DNA of 64,000 bases, from positions 1 to 64,000 of the forward strand of contig DAFJ01000085.1 in the NCBI GenBank assembly GCA_002497905.1, read 5' to 3'. The first letter of the stretch is position 1, and each line of letters opens with the position of its first letter. The notes under the pieces were generated by a model. The model did no database searches. It was not told where the DNA came from and worked only from the letters and a program-made list of their open reading frames with translations. The DNA is from Euryarchaeota archaeon UBA251. GTDB lineage: Archaea > Thermoplasmatota > Poseidoniia > Poseidoniales > Thalassarchaeaceae. The translations under genes were made by a program, and so were the position numbers. Below, piece after piece: positions 15,534-25,084 of the stretch.

Positions 15534-18149
15534 ATGAGCCAGCGGCAGCGAGGCGTCCTTCTGGTTCTCGCCCTCCTACTATCGAGCATCGGAGCGGCCT
15601 CTGCTGAGGGTGGAAATGGGCCATACACCTCTATTGAAGGGCTAGAACCGGTGAATGGGATACACTTCATCGCAGGTGAGGCAGTGGAGTTCAAGATCCA
15701 AGCCGTAAACTCAGATTCCATATCACATAGTATCGAGTATAACCCGACATGCCCCTATACCTTCCAAATCGTTGATTCAATTGGGGTTGTCGTCTATGAT
15801 TTGGAAACGGAGCGACTCTGTCCCGTTCAAAAACGTGGTGAAACCCTCGATACAGGTGAGATTCTGGAATTAGGTACAGTCAGTTATGATTTCACCTCAA
15901 ATGGCAATGATCTGTCTACTGGGACCTATGAAATCCTAGCTCAATTCGGTGAAGAAGTTGAAGTTGCTCGACAGATTATCGATATTCAACAGAAAACCTC
16001 ACTCCCAACAGATGTCCGTATGGAAGCGATTATTCTCCCATTTACATCGGGAGATGTCTCTGAATCATCCGATCGTCTGGTAATCAGCGCAATTATCCAT
16101 AACGATGGAACAGATTCAGTTAGCATCCAAGGTTACGATGACTGTGACATCCTGTGGTCACTCGATGGTGGTACACCAATGGAATCAGGAATCGGATGTG
16201 GGGAAGATGTCACAATCGATGCAGGTGATTCTCACCACCTTGGTTGGATTGAGCACTCACTCAATGATGCGGTTATTTCGGGGACAAGATCAGCAAGCGT
16301 GTGGATTATTGGAAACGACCCCTCAGCACAGATATTCAACTGGATTCATACCGTGAGTGAATCAACTCTCTCCGATGTAGAGATTAGTATCGAATCTTAC
16401 TCTCTCAGCGATTCTATGGCCCCTACAGCCTCTAATATCGATGTACGTGTCGTCGCGAAGAATATCGGTCCTGAGAAAATCATCTTGGATTACTCGGCAT
16501 CTTGCGCGGCACCAATCTCTGTTCTTGATGAACGAGGCCTTTGGATGCATGATCAATCCGAGGCTGCGAACTGTGATGCACCACTCACTACACTCAACCT
16601 TCTACCTGGGGAGGAGACCGTTCTGTGGGCCGATGAAGTATCTGCTGTAGATACAAATGGCTGCGGTTGGATTGGTTCAAACATGGTAATGCAAGTTAAT
16701 CTCCCCCAAATTGGACAATCCTCGATGAGGGGCTTCGAGCTATTGGACGGGAACGCAGCACAGGAATGTAGAGCATCCAATCAACCAACTGATAATATCG
16801 TATTCTCTGTCGATGAGTTCGAAGTTATCGATGACTTGGTGGAGTTTGACCTCTCTCTCACGAACAACGGAGAATTGCCTATAGATTTCATCTGGACAAG
16901 TGATTGTGCTATTCGATCAGAGTCGTCTCTAGAAGGGAACGAACAAAGTCCACGTTCAAGTACGCTCTCCTGCGAACTTGACGATTCAATGATTCGACTA
17001 ACAGAAGGTGATACCTTCATCTTCGAAGGATTATCTCACATACTCTCAGATGATGTATCGGGGGAACATACGATCCTCTTCACACTGCAGTCCGTTCCTG
17101 AAATCCAAACAAGTCTGACATTCACAATCGAAGACACAGAAGAAGCGGTAGAGGAAAACGTGGAAGTGGATGACGAAGAAGAAATCATGACTGACGAAGA
17201 AGAGACCATTTTGTCTGTGGAGATCATTGAAGGAACTTGGAGTAGGGTTCGCACCGATGATGGTGGTTGTTGGGTGCTTATCTCACCTGCAGGTGAGGAG
17301 AGAGCACTCGAGATGAGTAACGATGCTTCCTTCACCGCTGTCGATGGCGAACAGGGTGTCTATCGGACCGTCGAAGCAACGCTCAGAACCCAAACACACT
17401 GCGCAGCATGGGGGCCCGGATTCGTAATTGAGGAAGTTCTCAATCAATGGGCACCTACAGACGAAGCTTCCGTAACTAGTATGGAAAGTGAAGATAGTGA
17501 ATCTACACTGTTTATCCAACAAATTGTAGCACCTGCAACAACTGTGGTCGTAACCACATCACTTCTCTCGATAATGTTGCTTTTCGTTGTAAATACAGAA
17601 TGGCTTCGAATTGGTTTGCTCAACGGTGGCCTCGCTCTGATTGGAATGGTGCGTCGACGTGACTACGATGGCGACTTCCAACGCGGACGAGTCGTCGGCT
17701 ACCTCGTGGCAAACCCTGGTGTCCACTTCCGTGCTCTACTGGCTGCACTAGACATGAGTAACGGCCAATTAGCTCACCACCTGAAAGTTCTCGAGGAAAC
17801 CGAAATGATTTGGCGCCGGAGAGATGGGCGTATGATGCGATATTACCCCTCCACCATTGATTCCAAATTAGATGAAAATGACCTCCCTGTACCTCTCCTA
17901 TCTCCTGATCCGAACTCTCTCCAAGGACGCATTCTTGAACTCCTAGATGCAACTGGTAACGATATCGTTAACCTAAGTCAGAAAGAACTCGCTGTGCGGC
18001 TAGAAAGTAGTCAGCAACTTATCAGCCACCATCTGAAGACCCTCGAAGCCTATGGTCTGATTGAACGCGACCGGGTGGGGATGCGTTTCCGATACCGGCT
18101 CACACGTGAAGCGCTCTTCCTGCTCGAAAGCACCGACCTAGATGTGTGA
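15534..18149 (+). CDS. membrane-tethered regulator: large ectodomain plus two cytoplasmic winged helices
   Basis: 871 residues. Signal peptide at about 1-24. An extracellular region at about 25-660 contains several beta-sandwich-like segments that resemble each other (T-N-N-G-E/H-N-D-G-T and C-x-I patterns), with paired Cys and a Glu/Asp-rich linker at about 535-560. A membrane helix lies at about 666-687. After R-R-R at 707, two ArsR-like winged helices follow at about 714-775 and 797-865, each with the S-x-x-Q-L-x-x-H-H-L-K-x-L-E recognition helix. The layout is a one-component sensor in which an outside signal reaches two tandem DNA-binding domains. The start follows a GAGGAGGAGG site. It overlaps the region just before leuS, so the two may share a transcript. 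The ligand is unknown. Confidence 0.8.
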   Translation: MSQRQRGVLLVLALLLSSIGAASAEGGNGPYTSIEGLEPVNGIHFIAGEAVEFKIQAVNSDSISHSIEYNPTCPYTFQIVDSIGVVVYDLETERLCPVQKRGETLDTGEILELGTVSYDFTSNGNDLSTGTYEILAQFGEEVEVARQIIDIQQKTSLPTDVRMEAIILPFTSGDVSESSDRLVISAIIHNDGTDSVSIQGYDDCDILWSLDGGTPMESGIGCGEDVTIDAGDSHHLGWIEHSLNDAVISGTRSASVWIIGNDPSAQIFNWIHTVSESTLSDVEISIESYSLSDSMAPTASNIDVRVVAKNIGPEKIILDYSASCAAPISVLDERGLWMHDQSEAANCDAPLTTLNLLPGEETVLWADEVSAVDTNGCGWIGSNMVMQVNLPQIGQSSMRGFELLDGNAAQECRASNQPTDNIVFSVDEFEVIDDLVEFDLSLTNNGELPIDFIWTSDCAIRSESSLEGNEQSPRSSTLSCELDDSMIRLTEGDTFIFEGLSHILSDDVSGEHTILFTLQSVPEIQTSLTFTIEDTEEAVEENVEVDDEEEIMTDEEETILSVEIIEGTWSRVRTDDGGCWVLISPAGEERALEMSNDASFTAVDGEQGVYRTVEATLRTQTHCAAWGPGFVIEEVLNQWAPTDEASVTSMESEDSESTLFIQQIVAPATTVVVTTSLLSIMLLFVVNTEWLRIGLLNGGLALIGMVRRRDYDGDFQRGRVVGYLVANPGVHFRALLAALDMSNGQLAHHLKVLEETEMIWRRRDGRMMRYYPSTIDSKLDENDLPVPLLSPDPNSLQGRILELLDATGNDIVNLSQKELAVRLESSQQLISHHLKTLEAYGLIERDRVGMRFRYRLTREALFLLESTDLDV

Positions 18150-18231
18150 TGGGCTGGTAGAGCAGAACCTGTCCACCGGATTCAAGAACGGAAGGCCAAT
18201 GGTTCATACCGAATCAGAGGAGCGGCGCACG

Positions 18232-21087
18232 ATGGTAGAGTATGAGCCGAATGCCATCGAACCGAAGTGGCAGTTGGCCTGGAAGGAGGCGGCGTCCTTC
18301 GATTCTGATGTAGATCACTCCAAACCGAAGTTCTACTGCCTTGAGATGTTCCCATATCCATCCGGACATATGCATATGGGACATGTACGCAACTATAGCA
18401 TCGGAGATAGTATTGCTCGTTATCGACGCTTGCGTGGATTCAATGTCCTCTACCCAATGGGCTACGATTCATTCGGTATGCCTGCGGAGAATGCGGCACG
18501 TAGTAAGGGAGGGCATCCACACGACGTAACATGGGGCAATATCGAATCCATCCGAGCAGATCTCCAACGTATGGGTTTCAGTTACGATTGGCGCCGTGAA
18601 TTAGCAACCAGCAATGCAGAATACTATCACTGGAACCAATGGATATTCCTCAAATTCTACGAAACCGGACTCGTTGAACGAAGGACTGCCCCTGTTAATT
18701 GGTGCAACGATTGCGAGACCGTTCTCGCCAATGAACAGGTCAAGAACAATCGGTGCTGGAGATGCTCTTCCGAAGTTGTCCAAAAAGAGATGGCTCAATG
18801 GTTTCTCAAGATGACTGCCTACGCAAACGAATTACTCGATGGGCTTGATGATATCGGTTTTCCAGAGCATGTCAAGGCAATGCAGAGAAACTGGATTGGC
18901 CGCTCTCATGGGGCAGAAATCCATTTTCCTGTCGTAGATTCAGACCATACTATCGCGGCTTTTACTACTCGACCTGACACTATCTTCGGAGTCACCTTCG
19001 TCACGCTCTCGCCTGAACACCCGCTCTGTGAAGAGCTCGTTTCAGGTACCGAACGAGAAGAAGAATTTCAAGCGCTGGCAGAGGAATGTGCAAAATTAAC
19101 CGAATTCGAACGAATCAATATGCTCCGCGAGAAGAAGGGAGTATTCCTCGGGCGCATGGCCCGTAACCCTCTATCTGGTGAAGAAATTCCAATCTACGCA
19201 GGGAACTTTGTGGTCGCATCCTATGGTACGGGGGCAGTCATGGCAGTACCCGCTCATGACCAACGAGATTACGACTTTGCTGAGAAGTATGGCATCCACA
19301 TTCGTCGTGTTCTTAGCGAAAGTGAAGGATCGGAATCAATTACTGAAGGCAAGGCCTTCGAAGGACTAGGGTGGATGATTGGTTCGTCGAGAGAAGGTTT
19401 CGACGGCCTGTATGGTGACGATGCGAAACAGGCTGTAATTCGTGCGCTTGAGGCTGACGGAGCTGGCAAGGGGAGCACACAATTCAGACTCAAGGATTGG
19501 TTACTTTCTCGTCAGCGATTCTGGGGGACACCTATTCCATTTGTCCACTGTACAAAATGTGGCGTCATTCCAGTCCCCCAAGAAGAACTCCCCGTTAGGC
19601 TTCCTCTTGACGTGGTTTTCTCTGAAGAAGACAGTGGTAACCCACTTGGGTCACATACGGAATTTGTCCAAACAACCTGTCCCACCTGTGGGGGAGAAGC
19701 ACGAAGAGAAACCGATACCATGGATACATTCTATGATTCCTCATGGTACTTCCTCCGTTTTTGCGATGCGATGAATGAGAAGGCCCCCTATGACCGCGAG
19801 ACGATTGACTACTGGATGGAAGGTGGAGTGGACCTATACATTGGAGGCATAGAACATGCAATCATGCATCTCCTTTACGCTCGATTTTTCACAAAGGCAC
19901 TACGAGACTTTGGAATGAACAAGGTTTCCGAGCCATTCTCACGTCTTGTCTGCCAAGGCATGGTCAACGCACCAACGCCTTACTGCACCTCCTGTAACGT
20001 AGAGCATCATGTGGATCTAACAGGGAGTGATTGTCCACAATGCGGAGAACTGCTCGGCTCACGTTCGGCGAAAATGAGTAAAAGTCTTGGAAATACAGTG
20101 AGTCCAGAAATAATGATTGAGCAATTCGGTGCCGATACTGTCCGTCTATTCATTCTGTTTGGTTCCAATCCCGAAGCAGGCATGGACTGGTCAGATTCTG
20201 CTGTAGAAGCAAACCACCGTCAAATGCACCAAATTTTCTCTATGCTTAATCTCCTCGACGAGGTTTCCAATGAAGTCGGACCGATGGATGACTGGTTAGC
20301 CGCGAAACGGCGAAGAAACATGCATAACTGGTGGGATGCGATGGATGATGTTCGCATTAGAGAAGGTGTTATGATCAGTCATTTCGATATGCTAACCGAC
20401 CTCCAGTGGGCAATGCGCCGGGGTGGAGTTGGTTCAAAGGAATTGAAGAAACATCTCACAGTTTGGGGCACGATGCTGTATCCAGCGACGCCCCATATGG
20501 CTGAAGAATGGAATTCACATCTTGGAAATGATACAACTCTGGCAGAGACGATAATCAATGACCCTAGTATTGATGATGATGATGTCTTAATCCTCTCAGA
20601 AGAAAGTGCTCTCAAGGACCTTATCGATTCAGCACGGAACGTGAAGGGGCTTGCAGAGCGACACTCGGAGAAACCTGTTACTCGCTTGGTGATTCAAACA
20701 ACTCCAAATTGGAAACGGGAGCTCCTCATTGAGGCGCTAGATCTTGCTGATTCTGGATTCGACTTTATGCGAGAGGGCGCTGCGTTCATTCAGCAACACT
20801 CTACGTTCGCAGATGAATCGATGCGCGGTGAAGTGATGCAGTACTGGCGTGCTCTAACAATTGGTAGTAAGAAGACACGTGGCCGAGTATTTACTCTACG
20901 AGATACTGAGAAAACCCTGATTCGTTCAAAGCATAATGAAACCGCGAGCATAAAGTCCGCCGCATCATTCATCGCTGAAGCCATAGATATCGAAAACATC
21001 GAGGTCTATGTAGCTGGAGAAGGAGAAGACGTCTCTGGAAAGGCACGATTTTCGGCTCCACTCCAACCAGGGCTCGCCTTCCTCTGA
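18232..21087 (+). CDS. leuS: leucyl-tRNA synthetase, bacterial type
   Basis: Charges tRNA-Leu. The 951-residue class I synthetase has P-Y-P-S-G-H-M-H-M-G-H near 41-51 (HIGH signature), an editing domain at about 215-400 with T-T-R-P-D-T, a Zn-like C-x2-C pair near 445 and another near 480, E-T-D-T-M-D-T-F with S-S-W-Y, the Y-I-G-G-I-E-H-A-I-M-H-L-L-Y-A-R-F-F motif and K-M-S-K-S at 614-618. This order and these motifs are of bacterial LeuRS, not the archaeal/eukaryotic form. A third Cys-rich insert, C-T-S-C with C-P-Q-C, lies just before KMSKS. I chose the ATG at 18232 with GAGGAG about 9 nt upstream; an in-frame ATG at 18142 would overlap the preceding gene and add a tail not expected in the family. 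Confidence 0.93.
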   Translation: MVEYEPNAIEPKWQLAWKEAASFDSDVDHSKPKFYCLEMFPYPSGHMHMGHVRNYSIGDSIARYRRLRGFNVLYPMGYDSFGMPAENAARSKGGHPHDVTWGNIESIRADLQRMGFSYDWRRELATSNAEYYHWNQWIFLKFYETGLVERRTAPVNWCNDCETVLANEQVKNNRCWRCSSEVVQKEMAQWFLKMTAYANELLDGLDDIGFPEHVKAMQRNWIGRSHGAEIHFPVVDSDHTIAAFTTRPDTIFGVTFVTLSPEHPLCEELVSGTEREEEFQALAEECAKLTEFERINMLREKKGVFLGRMARNPLSGEEIPIYAGNFVVASYGTGAVMAVPAHDQRDYDFAEKYGIHIRRVLSESEGSESITEGKAFEGLGWMIGSSREGFDGLYGDDAKQAVIRALEADGAGKGSTQFRLKDWLLSRQRFWGTPIPFVHCTKCGVIPVPQEELPVRLPLDVVFSEEDSGNPLGSHTEFVQTTCPTCGGEARRETDTMDTFYDSSWYFLRFCDAMNEKAPYDRETIDYWMEGGVDLYIGGIEHAIMHLLYARFFTKALRDFGMNKVSEPFSRLVCQGMVNAPTPYCTSCNVEHHVDLTGSDCPQCGELLGSRSAKMSKSLGNTVSPEIMIEQFGADTVRLFILFGSNPEAGMDWSDSAVEANHRQMHQIFSMLNLLDEVSNEVGPMDDWLAAKRRRNMHNWWDAMDDVRIREGVMISHFDMLTDLQWAMRRGGVGSKELKKHLTVWGTMLYPATPHMAEEWNSHLGNDTTLAETIINDPSIDDDDVLILSEESALKDLIDSARNVKGLAERHSEKPVTRLVIQTTPNWKRELLIEALDLADSGFDFMREGAAFIQQHSTFADESMRGEVMQYWRALTIGSKKTRGRVFTLRDTEKTLIRSKHNETASIKSAASFIAEAIDIENIEVYVAGEGEDVSGKARFSAPLQPGLAFL

Positions 21088-21134
21088 ATCCATCCAAGGT
21101 GTTCATAGAGGGTCGATGAGAGAGAGAGATACCC

Positions 21135-22115
21135 ATGAATGAAACTGGCGAGGGCTCTGTTTGGGGGAAAGACGAGCAGACATGCCTTAGGGCAATTCAA
21201 CGATTTGAGACCAAGAATCGAGCAATGGGGATCCCTGAAAACATAGATCCTGAACCACAAACTATCGAGATTGAGTGGCCTATCAGCCCCGTTCCTCTTA
21301 ATGTTCAGAAAGCAGTAGGCAAGTTAATTGTAAAACGTGGTGAATTCGGATTTCTGGAAGAGGAACGTGTTGATGAAATTGCTAAAATCATTGAGGAATA
21401 TCCCATTGGCTTAGAGCAGGCGCTATCACTCAGGGCCGCAATCAATCAAGAGAAATCTGTCTATTCACATCGTCGAATCATGGACCGAAAGAAAGATCTC
21501 AGACGTAGATACGATGACGGGACTGGAATTCTTGAACTTGCAAAATTAGTAGATGGGCCCCCGGTTAATGTCTTCAGAGCGATTCTAACCGCGAGAAATC
21601 ATTCCAAGAATCAAATCAAGATAATGCTGAAGGAACCTAATCGTATGAACGAACGAGATCAGGAGCAATTTCGAATTGCTGAAGAAGCGGATCGTGTAGC
21701 TAACGTCGATCAATCTGAGACCCATCTCGCTGCCGACCTCTTCGAAGACATCTTGTGCGATCACTTCGAATCCCTTGGTGTCCGATTTCGGCGTCAAGGG
21801 GAACTATCGAAGGAGCAGATACTCTCTGAAGGACGACCTGTCAGGACACCTGATCTCCTCTTTCTTGATGACCTCCGTATCAATGGAATTCCATGTGCAT
21901 GGATTGATGCTAAACACTTCTTCGGTTCTGCACTAAGCTTTCCACGTAAGAAGACACAGAAACAAGTAAATCGCTACACTGAAGCATATGGACAAGGAGC
22001 GATTATCTATCGACACGGATTCTGTGATGGGCTACATCTGAGAGGTGCGCAGAAACTAGATGCAATGCCCGTAGATCTATCACGATTGATCGAACATAAT
22101 GAATCTCGCTCATGA
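21135..22115 (+). CDS. TPD-motif nuclease, homologue of human CDIN1 (C15orf41)
   Basis: A 326-residue protein. The C-terminal third carries the TPD family signature: R-T-P-D with Asp at 240, then W-I-D-A-K-H-F-F-G with Asp258 and Lys260, and a later G-A-I-I-Y-R-H-G-F segment. Together these form a PD-(D/E)xK-type nuclease core. The N-terminal two thirds are helical and include two putative DNA-binding helix-turn-helix segments at about 80-170. The human relative CDIN1 binds Codanin-1 and is mutated in congenital dyserythropoietic anaemia type I; the archaeal family is largely uncharacterised. The gene follows leuS by 47 nt and overlaps the convergent pantoate kinase gene by 6 nt. Confidence 0.75.
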   Translation: MNETGEGSVWGKDEQTCLRAIQRFETKNRAMGIPENIDPEPQTIEIEWPISPVPLNVQKAVGKLIVKRGEFGFLEEERVDEIAKIIEEYPIGLEQALSLRAAINQEKSVYSHRRIMDRKKDLRRRYDDGTGILELAKLVDGPPVNVFRAILTARNHSKNQIKIMLKEPNRMNERDQEQFRIAEEADRVANVDQSETHLAADLFEDILCDHFESLGVRFRRQGELSKEQILSEGRPVRTPDLLFLDDLRINGIPCAWIDAKHFFGSALSFPRKKTQKQVNRYTEAYGQGAIIYRHGFCDGLHLRGAQKLDAMPVDLSRLIEHNESRS

Positions 22116-23099
22116 AATGGGACTCAATACTGTTTGAGCGCATTTTAGAGATGTGAGATTTACAAGAAGATTTTCCGCCTCATCCATTCGATTTCCAGAA
22201 CCTAATTCACGAGGCACAACAACAACACTTTCTCCAAGCATACAAAGCATCACTTCGATATCTTGCTCTATGGGCTTCAATGCCCAACGAACCTCATCAA
22301 GTAAGGAAGCACGACCTGAATCCTCGATCAATCCAGATTGTTTAGCAAAACAATGCGCTGCATCGATTATCTCTCGCCAGCGAGTCGCATCCCATGGATT
22401 GTTGGACATTGTCTCCATGACCTCCTCTCCCGCGATTCTAATTCGCTGACTCCACCCTTCAGAATCGATGTACGTAGAGGTGTGCTTTGATCCGCTAGGC
22501 CGCCAAGCTAAGAGCAATGGAATCGAAGACGTCCAACCGTCAGAACGGCCTGGCCCCGTACCAACTACAACCGGTTCAATCTGGTCAATTTGGTGAGTCG
22601 CACCAGGTATGATTCGGCGAACTACACCACCTGCATGCAAGGCTGTAACATCTCCTAATCCACCACTATGTCGGCGTTCAACACGATGAGCAATCGCCCA
22701 TACTAGAGGCTCGTGCAAGTGTAAGGGTATATTTGAATGAGCAATCAAGCAACGTGCAGCGGTAATTGAGCCTGCAGCAGACAATCCAAAACCCTGTGAA
22801 AAGGGTAATTCACAGACTAAATCGAATGTGTGATGCATCGAGTAAAGAGAAGAATCGAATCGTGCACATTCCTCAAGCACCAATCTATGAAGATCAGAAT
22901 CAATTGGTAACCCGTTTGAAATTACCATAAGACCTGATGAACGCGATGGGTCCGAACGACAGGAAGTGGAAAGGCCAGCCTCGATACAAAGACCAATACC
23001 CATCGAACCCTGTTCATGGAGTTCTTCGGAATCAGAATGGACTGTGAAGGCCAAGGTGATGTGTCCGCCGCGTTTTGCGGTAGTTGTTACGACGGCCAT
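22110..23099 (-). CDS. archaeal pantoate kinase (GHMP family)
   Basis: Phosphorylates pantoate to 4-phosphopantoate, the archaeal route to coenzyme A. The 329-residue GHMP kinase has the G-S-x-G-I-G-L-C-I start, the ATP loop in L-P-F-S-Q-G-F-G-L-S-A-A-G and the R-R-H-S-G-G-L-G-D-V region typical of the archaeal enzyme (COG1829). The ATG at 23099 is used here; TTG 23114 and GTG 23108 are also in frame. It lies directly after rpo3 on the same strand and is likely co-transcribed with the ribosomal genes. The partner phosphopantothenate synthetase is not in this window. Confidence 0.85.
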   Translation of the reverse strand: MAVVTTTAKRGGHITLAFTVHSDSEELHEQGSMGIGLCIEAGLSTSCRSDPSRSSGLMVISNGLPIDSDLHRLVLEECARFDSSLYSMHHTFDLVCELPFSQGFGLSAAGSITAARCLIAHSNIPLHLHEPLVWAIAHRVERRHSGGLGDVTALHAGGVVRRIIPGATHQIDQIEPVVVGTGPGRSDGWTSSIPLLLAWRPSGSKHTSTYIDSEGWSQRIRIAGEEVMETMSNNPWDATRWREIIDAAHCFAKQSGLIEDSGRASLLDEVRWALKPIEQDIEVMLCMLGESVVVVPRELGSGNRMDEAENLLVNLTSLKCAQTVLSPIS

Positions 23100-23114
23100 T
23101 GAGGCCACGCTCAA

Positions 23115-23999
23115 TCAAAGGACGATATCCAAATCACCAGAGAGGGATGCAAAGCGCTCTCCAAGTGATGCAGTTGCGAGTTCAAAGACTGTGCGGGCCT
23201 TCATTGAACCGTCCGTTTCGTAGCTCAGGATGTATTCCCCTTCGATATCTTCGAGAGTAATCGCAGCACCGAAATCTCGGCCTAGATCGGTACTTGGGCC
23301 AACATGATGGAGCTCTGCGCGAACCTTGTCCACCATCTGAATATCCTCGATGCGTCCATTCTTTCCGAAATCCTTCTCGGTGACCGTTAGTCCAAGCCCC
23401 CATAGGGACTTGGCTGCTTTCTTATCGGAAAGGACTGCATGCTGACGACTCTGGAAGGTAATGCCGCATACAGGCTGCCACTTCACATGGTCCCGGCCAT
23501 ATCCCTTCTTGGCCTTAGCTGTGAGTGAAATCATCTGACCCGTGTATAACTTAGTGATAGTGATATCACCAAACTCCTCTGGGATGGAGAGTGATAAATC
23601 GCCGAAGACCTCCAGATCTCTTGCCTTGACAGCGCGCCCCTCTGGGGTTCCTTTGACATTACAAGTGTAGACGATGTTACACATTGGGCAGCCGCGTTGC
23701 GACTCAACCATGTCCTTGCAATTAACACACTCATCTTCAAACGAGAAATCCTGAGTATCGGATGGAATAGGAGTCATCGCAAGTCGGTGAGCAATTACTT
23801 CGTCTGGAATTGGTCCAACTGTCTCCCAAATCTGATCATCGGCGACTTCGGTTGATTGTGTGAAGCGAACCTGATGAATCGCCATCTTAGGGGTGTCCGC
23901 AATCATGGTTCGACGGAGCGCATTCACAGCTGCGTGATCCGTATCCTTAAGCAGAATTCGAATCCGGTTATCCTCTTCTTCAATAATCTCGCAATCCAT
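23115..23999 (-). CDS. rpo3: DNA-directed RNA polymerase subunit D (Rpo3)
   Basis: Archaeal counterpart of bacterial alpha and eukaryotic Rpb3; nucleates RNA polymerase assembly. 294 residues with the alpha-like dimerisation fold (N-A-L-R-R-T at about 26-31) and an inserted ferredoxin-like domain with Cys in the pattern C-x2-C-x9-C-x2-C-x5-C at about 91-113. In several archaea this domain holds an iron-sulfur cluster. The ATG at 23999 has AGGAGG at 7-nt spacing; the ATG at 24005 lies almost on top of the site. The gene sits at its classic place after rps11. Confidence 0.95.
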   Translation of the reverse strand: MDCEIIEEEDNRIRILLKDTDHAAVNALRRTMIADTPKMAIHQVRFTQSTEVADDQIWETVGPIPDEVIAHRLAMTPIPSDTQDFSFEDECVNCKDMVESQRGCPMCNIVYTCNVKGTPEGRAVKARDLEVFGDLSLSIPEEFGDITITKLYTGQMISLTAKAKKGYGRDHVKWQPVCGITFQSRQHAVLSDKKAAKSLWGLGLTVTEKDFGKNGRIEDIQMVDKVRAELHHVGPSTDLGRDFGAAITLEDIEGEYILSYETDGSMKARTVFELATASLGERFASLSGDLDIVL

Positions 24000-24011
24000 T
24001 TCCATTCCTCC

Positions 24012-24395
24012 TCATACTCGGCGTCCTCGTCGTCCGCCTTTCTTCTTCGTCCCATCCGTTGGGATAGGAGTGACATCCTCGATGCGTGTGATAGTCATAC
24101 CTGCACGAGTTAGAGCACGAATTGCCGAAGTTGCGCCAGGTGCAGAAGGTGAACGATTGCCACCAGCACCACGGTACTTCACAATTAGTTGATCGAACTC
24201 TTTCTCAGTGAGCATCTCAGCAATTTGTTCAGCGGCTCGAGTTGAGGAAAATTGTCCGCTCTTAGCAGAACCCTTGCCAACAACAATGCCACCAGAAACC
24301 TTGCAGATTGTCTCAGCACCAGTCAAATCAGTAGCTGTAAGCAAAATATTGTTGTGAGAACTGAAGATGTGAACTATTGCCTTATGACCCATCAT
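24012..24395 (-). CDS. rps11: small ribosomal subunit protein uS11
   Basis: A 127-residue platform protein of the 30S subunit. It shows the conserved H-I-F-S-S-x-N-N start, the G-x-E-T-I segment, Y-R-G-A-G-G-N-R and the basic C-terminal G-G-R-R-G-R-R tail. The ATG follows AGGAGG at 6-nt spacing and overlaps the rps4 stop by 4 nt, so translation is coupled. Confidence 0.97.
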   Translation of the reverse strand: MMGHKAIVHIFSSHNNILLTATDLTGAETICKVSGGIVVGKGSAKSGQFSSTRAAEQIAEMLTEKEFDQLIVKYRGAGGNRSPSAPGATSAIRALTRAGMTITRIEDVTPIPTDGTKKKGGRRGRRV

Positions 24396-25072
24396 TCATC
24401 GCCTCCTTCCTCAACTACTGCATCGGCTTCTGCAGCATCCTGCTTGATTTGGTCTACATCGGTCTCAGTCCACTCGCGTGTGTCTGGGATTGCTTCTGGG
24501 TCCTCTTCGACGTCGCCACCAACAGTCTGTCTTCGACGTTCCATCTCCTGACGCATTGAGTGGTCCGGATTATTGAACTTCGAAGTCGGGTGGTAAGCGA
24601 TTTCTGCCTCCTCCTGACGTAGGACGTGGTAACCTGGAACGTTCATCCTCTGGTTGCCCAGAACAATGTGGCCATGGACAATAATATTCCGTGCAGCGCG
24701 CATAGAAGGGGCGAATCCCTTGTAGTAAACTTGGGACTGGAGTCGGCGATCAAGCATATTCTCGACGTTGATCTGTAGAACATCATCTAATCCTGCTTCC
24801 TCCGCAATGAGGCCTTTACGATGCATTGAGGAAAGGAAATCTCCCTTTTCTCGCATAAAGTGGCCTTCTGTAGTATCGACTCGACCAATGAGCTTCATAG
24901 CAAGTTGGCGATGGCGACGAAGGGCACTCTTAGCACGCCAAATCTCCTTCATTCCACCAATACGCTTCAAGCCGTACTGTTCCTTGAGAGCATGCTCTTC
25001 TTCAATTCGCTCAGCCTTCCATGGGTGAGTAGGGGTCTGTGTCTTAGGACGTGAAAACTTCGGTTGGCCCAT
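24392..25072 (-). CDS. rps4: small ribosomal subunit protein uS4
   Basis: A 226-residue 30S assembly protein with an archaeal-type N-terminus, P-x-F-S-R-P-K-x-Q-T-P, and an S4 RNA-binding domain at about 107-165 (R-R-L-Q-S-Q-V with G-H-I-V-L-G). After about residue 185 it carries an acidic tail rich in Asp and Glu of about 40 residues, longer than in most archaeal S4 proteins. It overlaps rps11 by 4 nt and lies 12 nt after rps13. Confidence 0.96.
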   Translation of the reverse strand: MGQPKFSRPKTQTPTHPWKAERIEEEHALKEQYGLKRIGGMKEIWRAKSALRRHRQLAMKLIGRVDTTEGHFMREKGDFLSSMHRKGLIAEEAGLDDVLQINVENMLDRRLQSQVYYKGFAPSMRAARNIIVHGHIVLGNQRMNVPGYHVLRQEEAEIAYHPTSKFNNPDHSMRQEMERRRQTVGGDVEEDPEAIPDTREWTETDVDQIKQDAAEADAVVEEGGDE

Positions 25073-25084
25073 TCAATCCCCTCC

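Noticed and set aside
18142..18231. Longer LeuRS N-terminus from ATG 18142
   Set aside because: It overlaps the preceding gene's last codons and adds 30 residues not expected in LeuRS; ATG 18232 has a good Shine-Dalgarno site.
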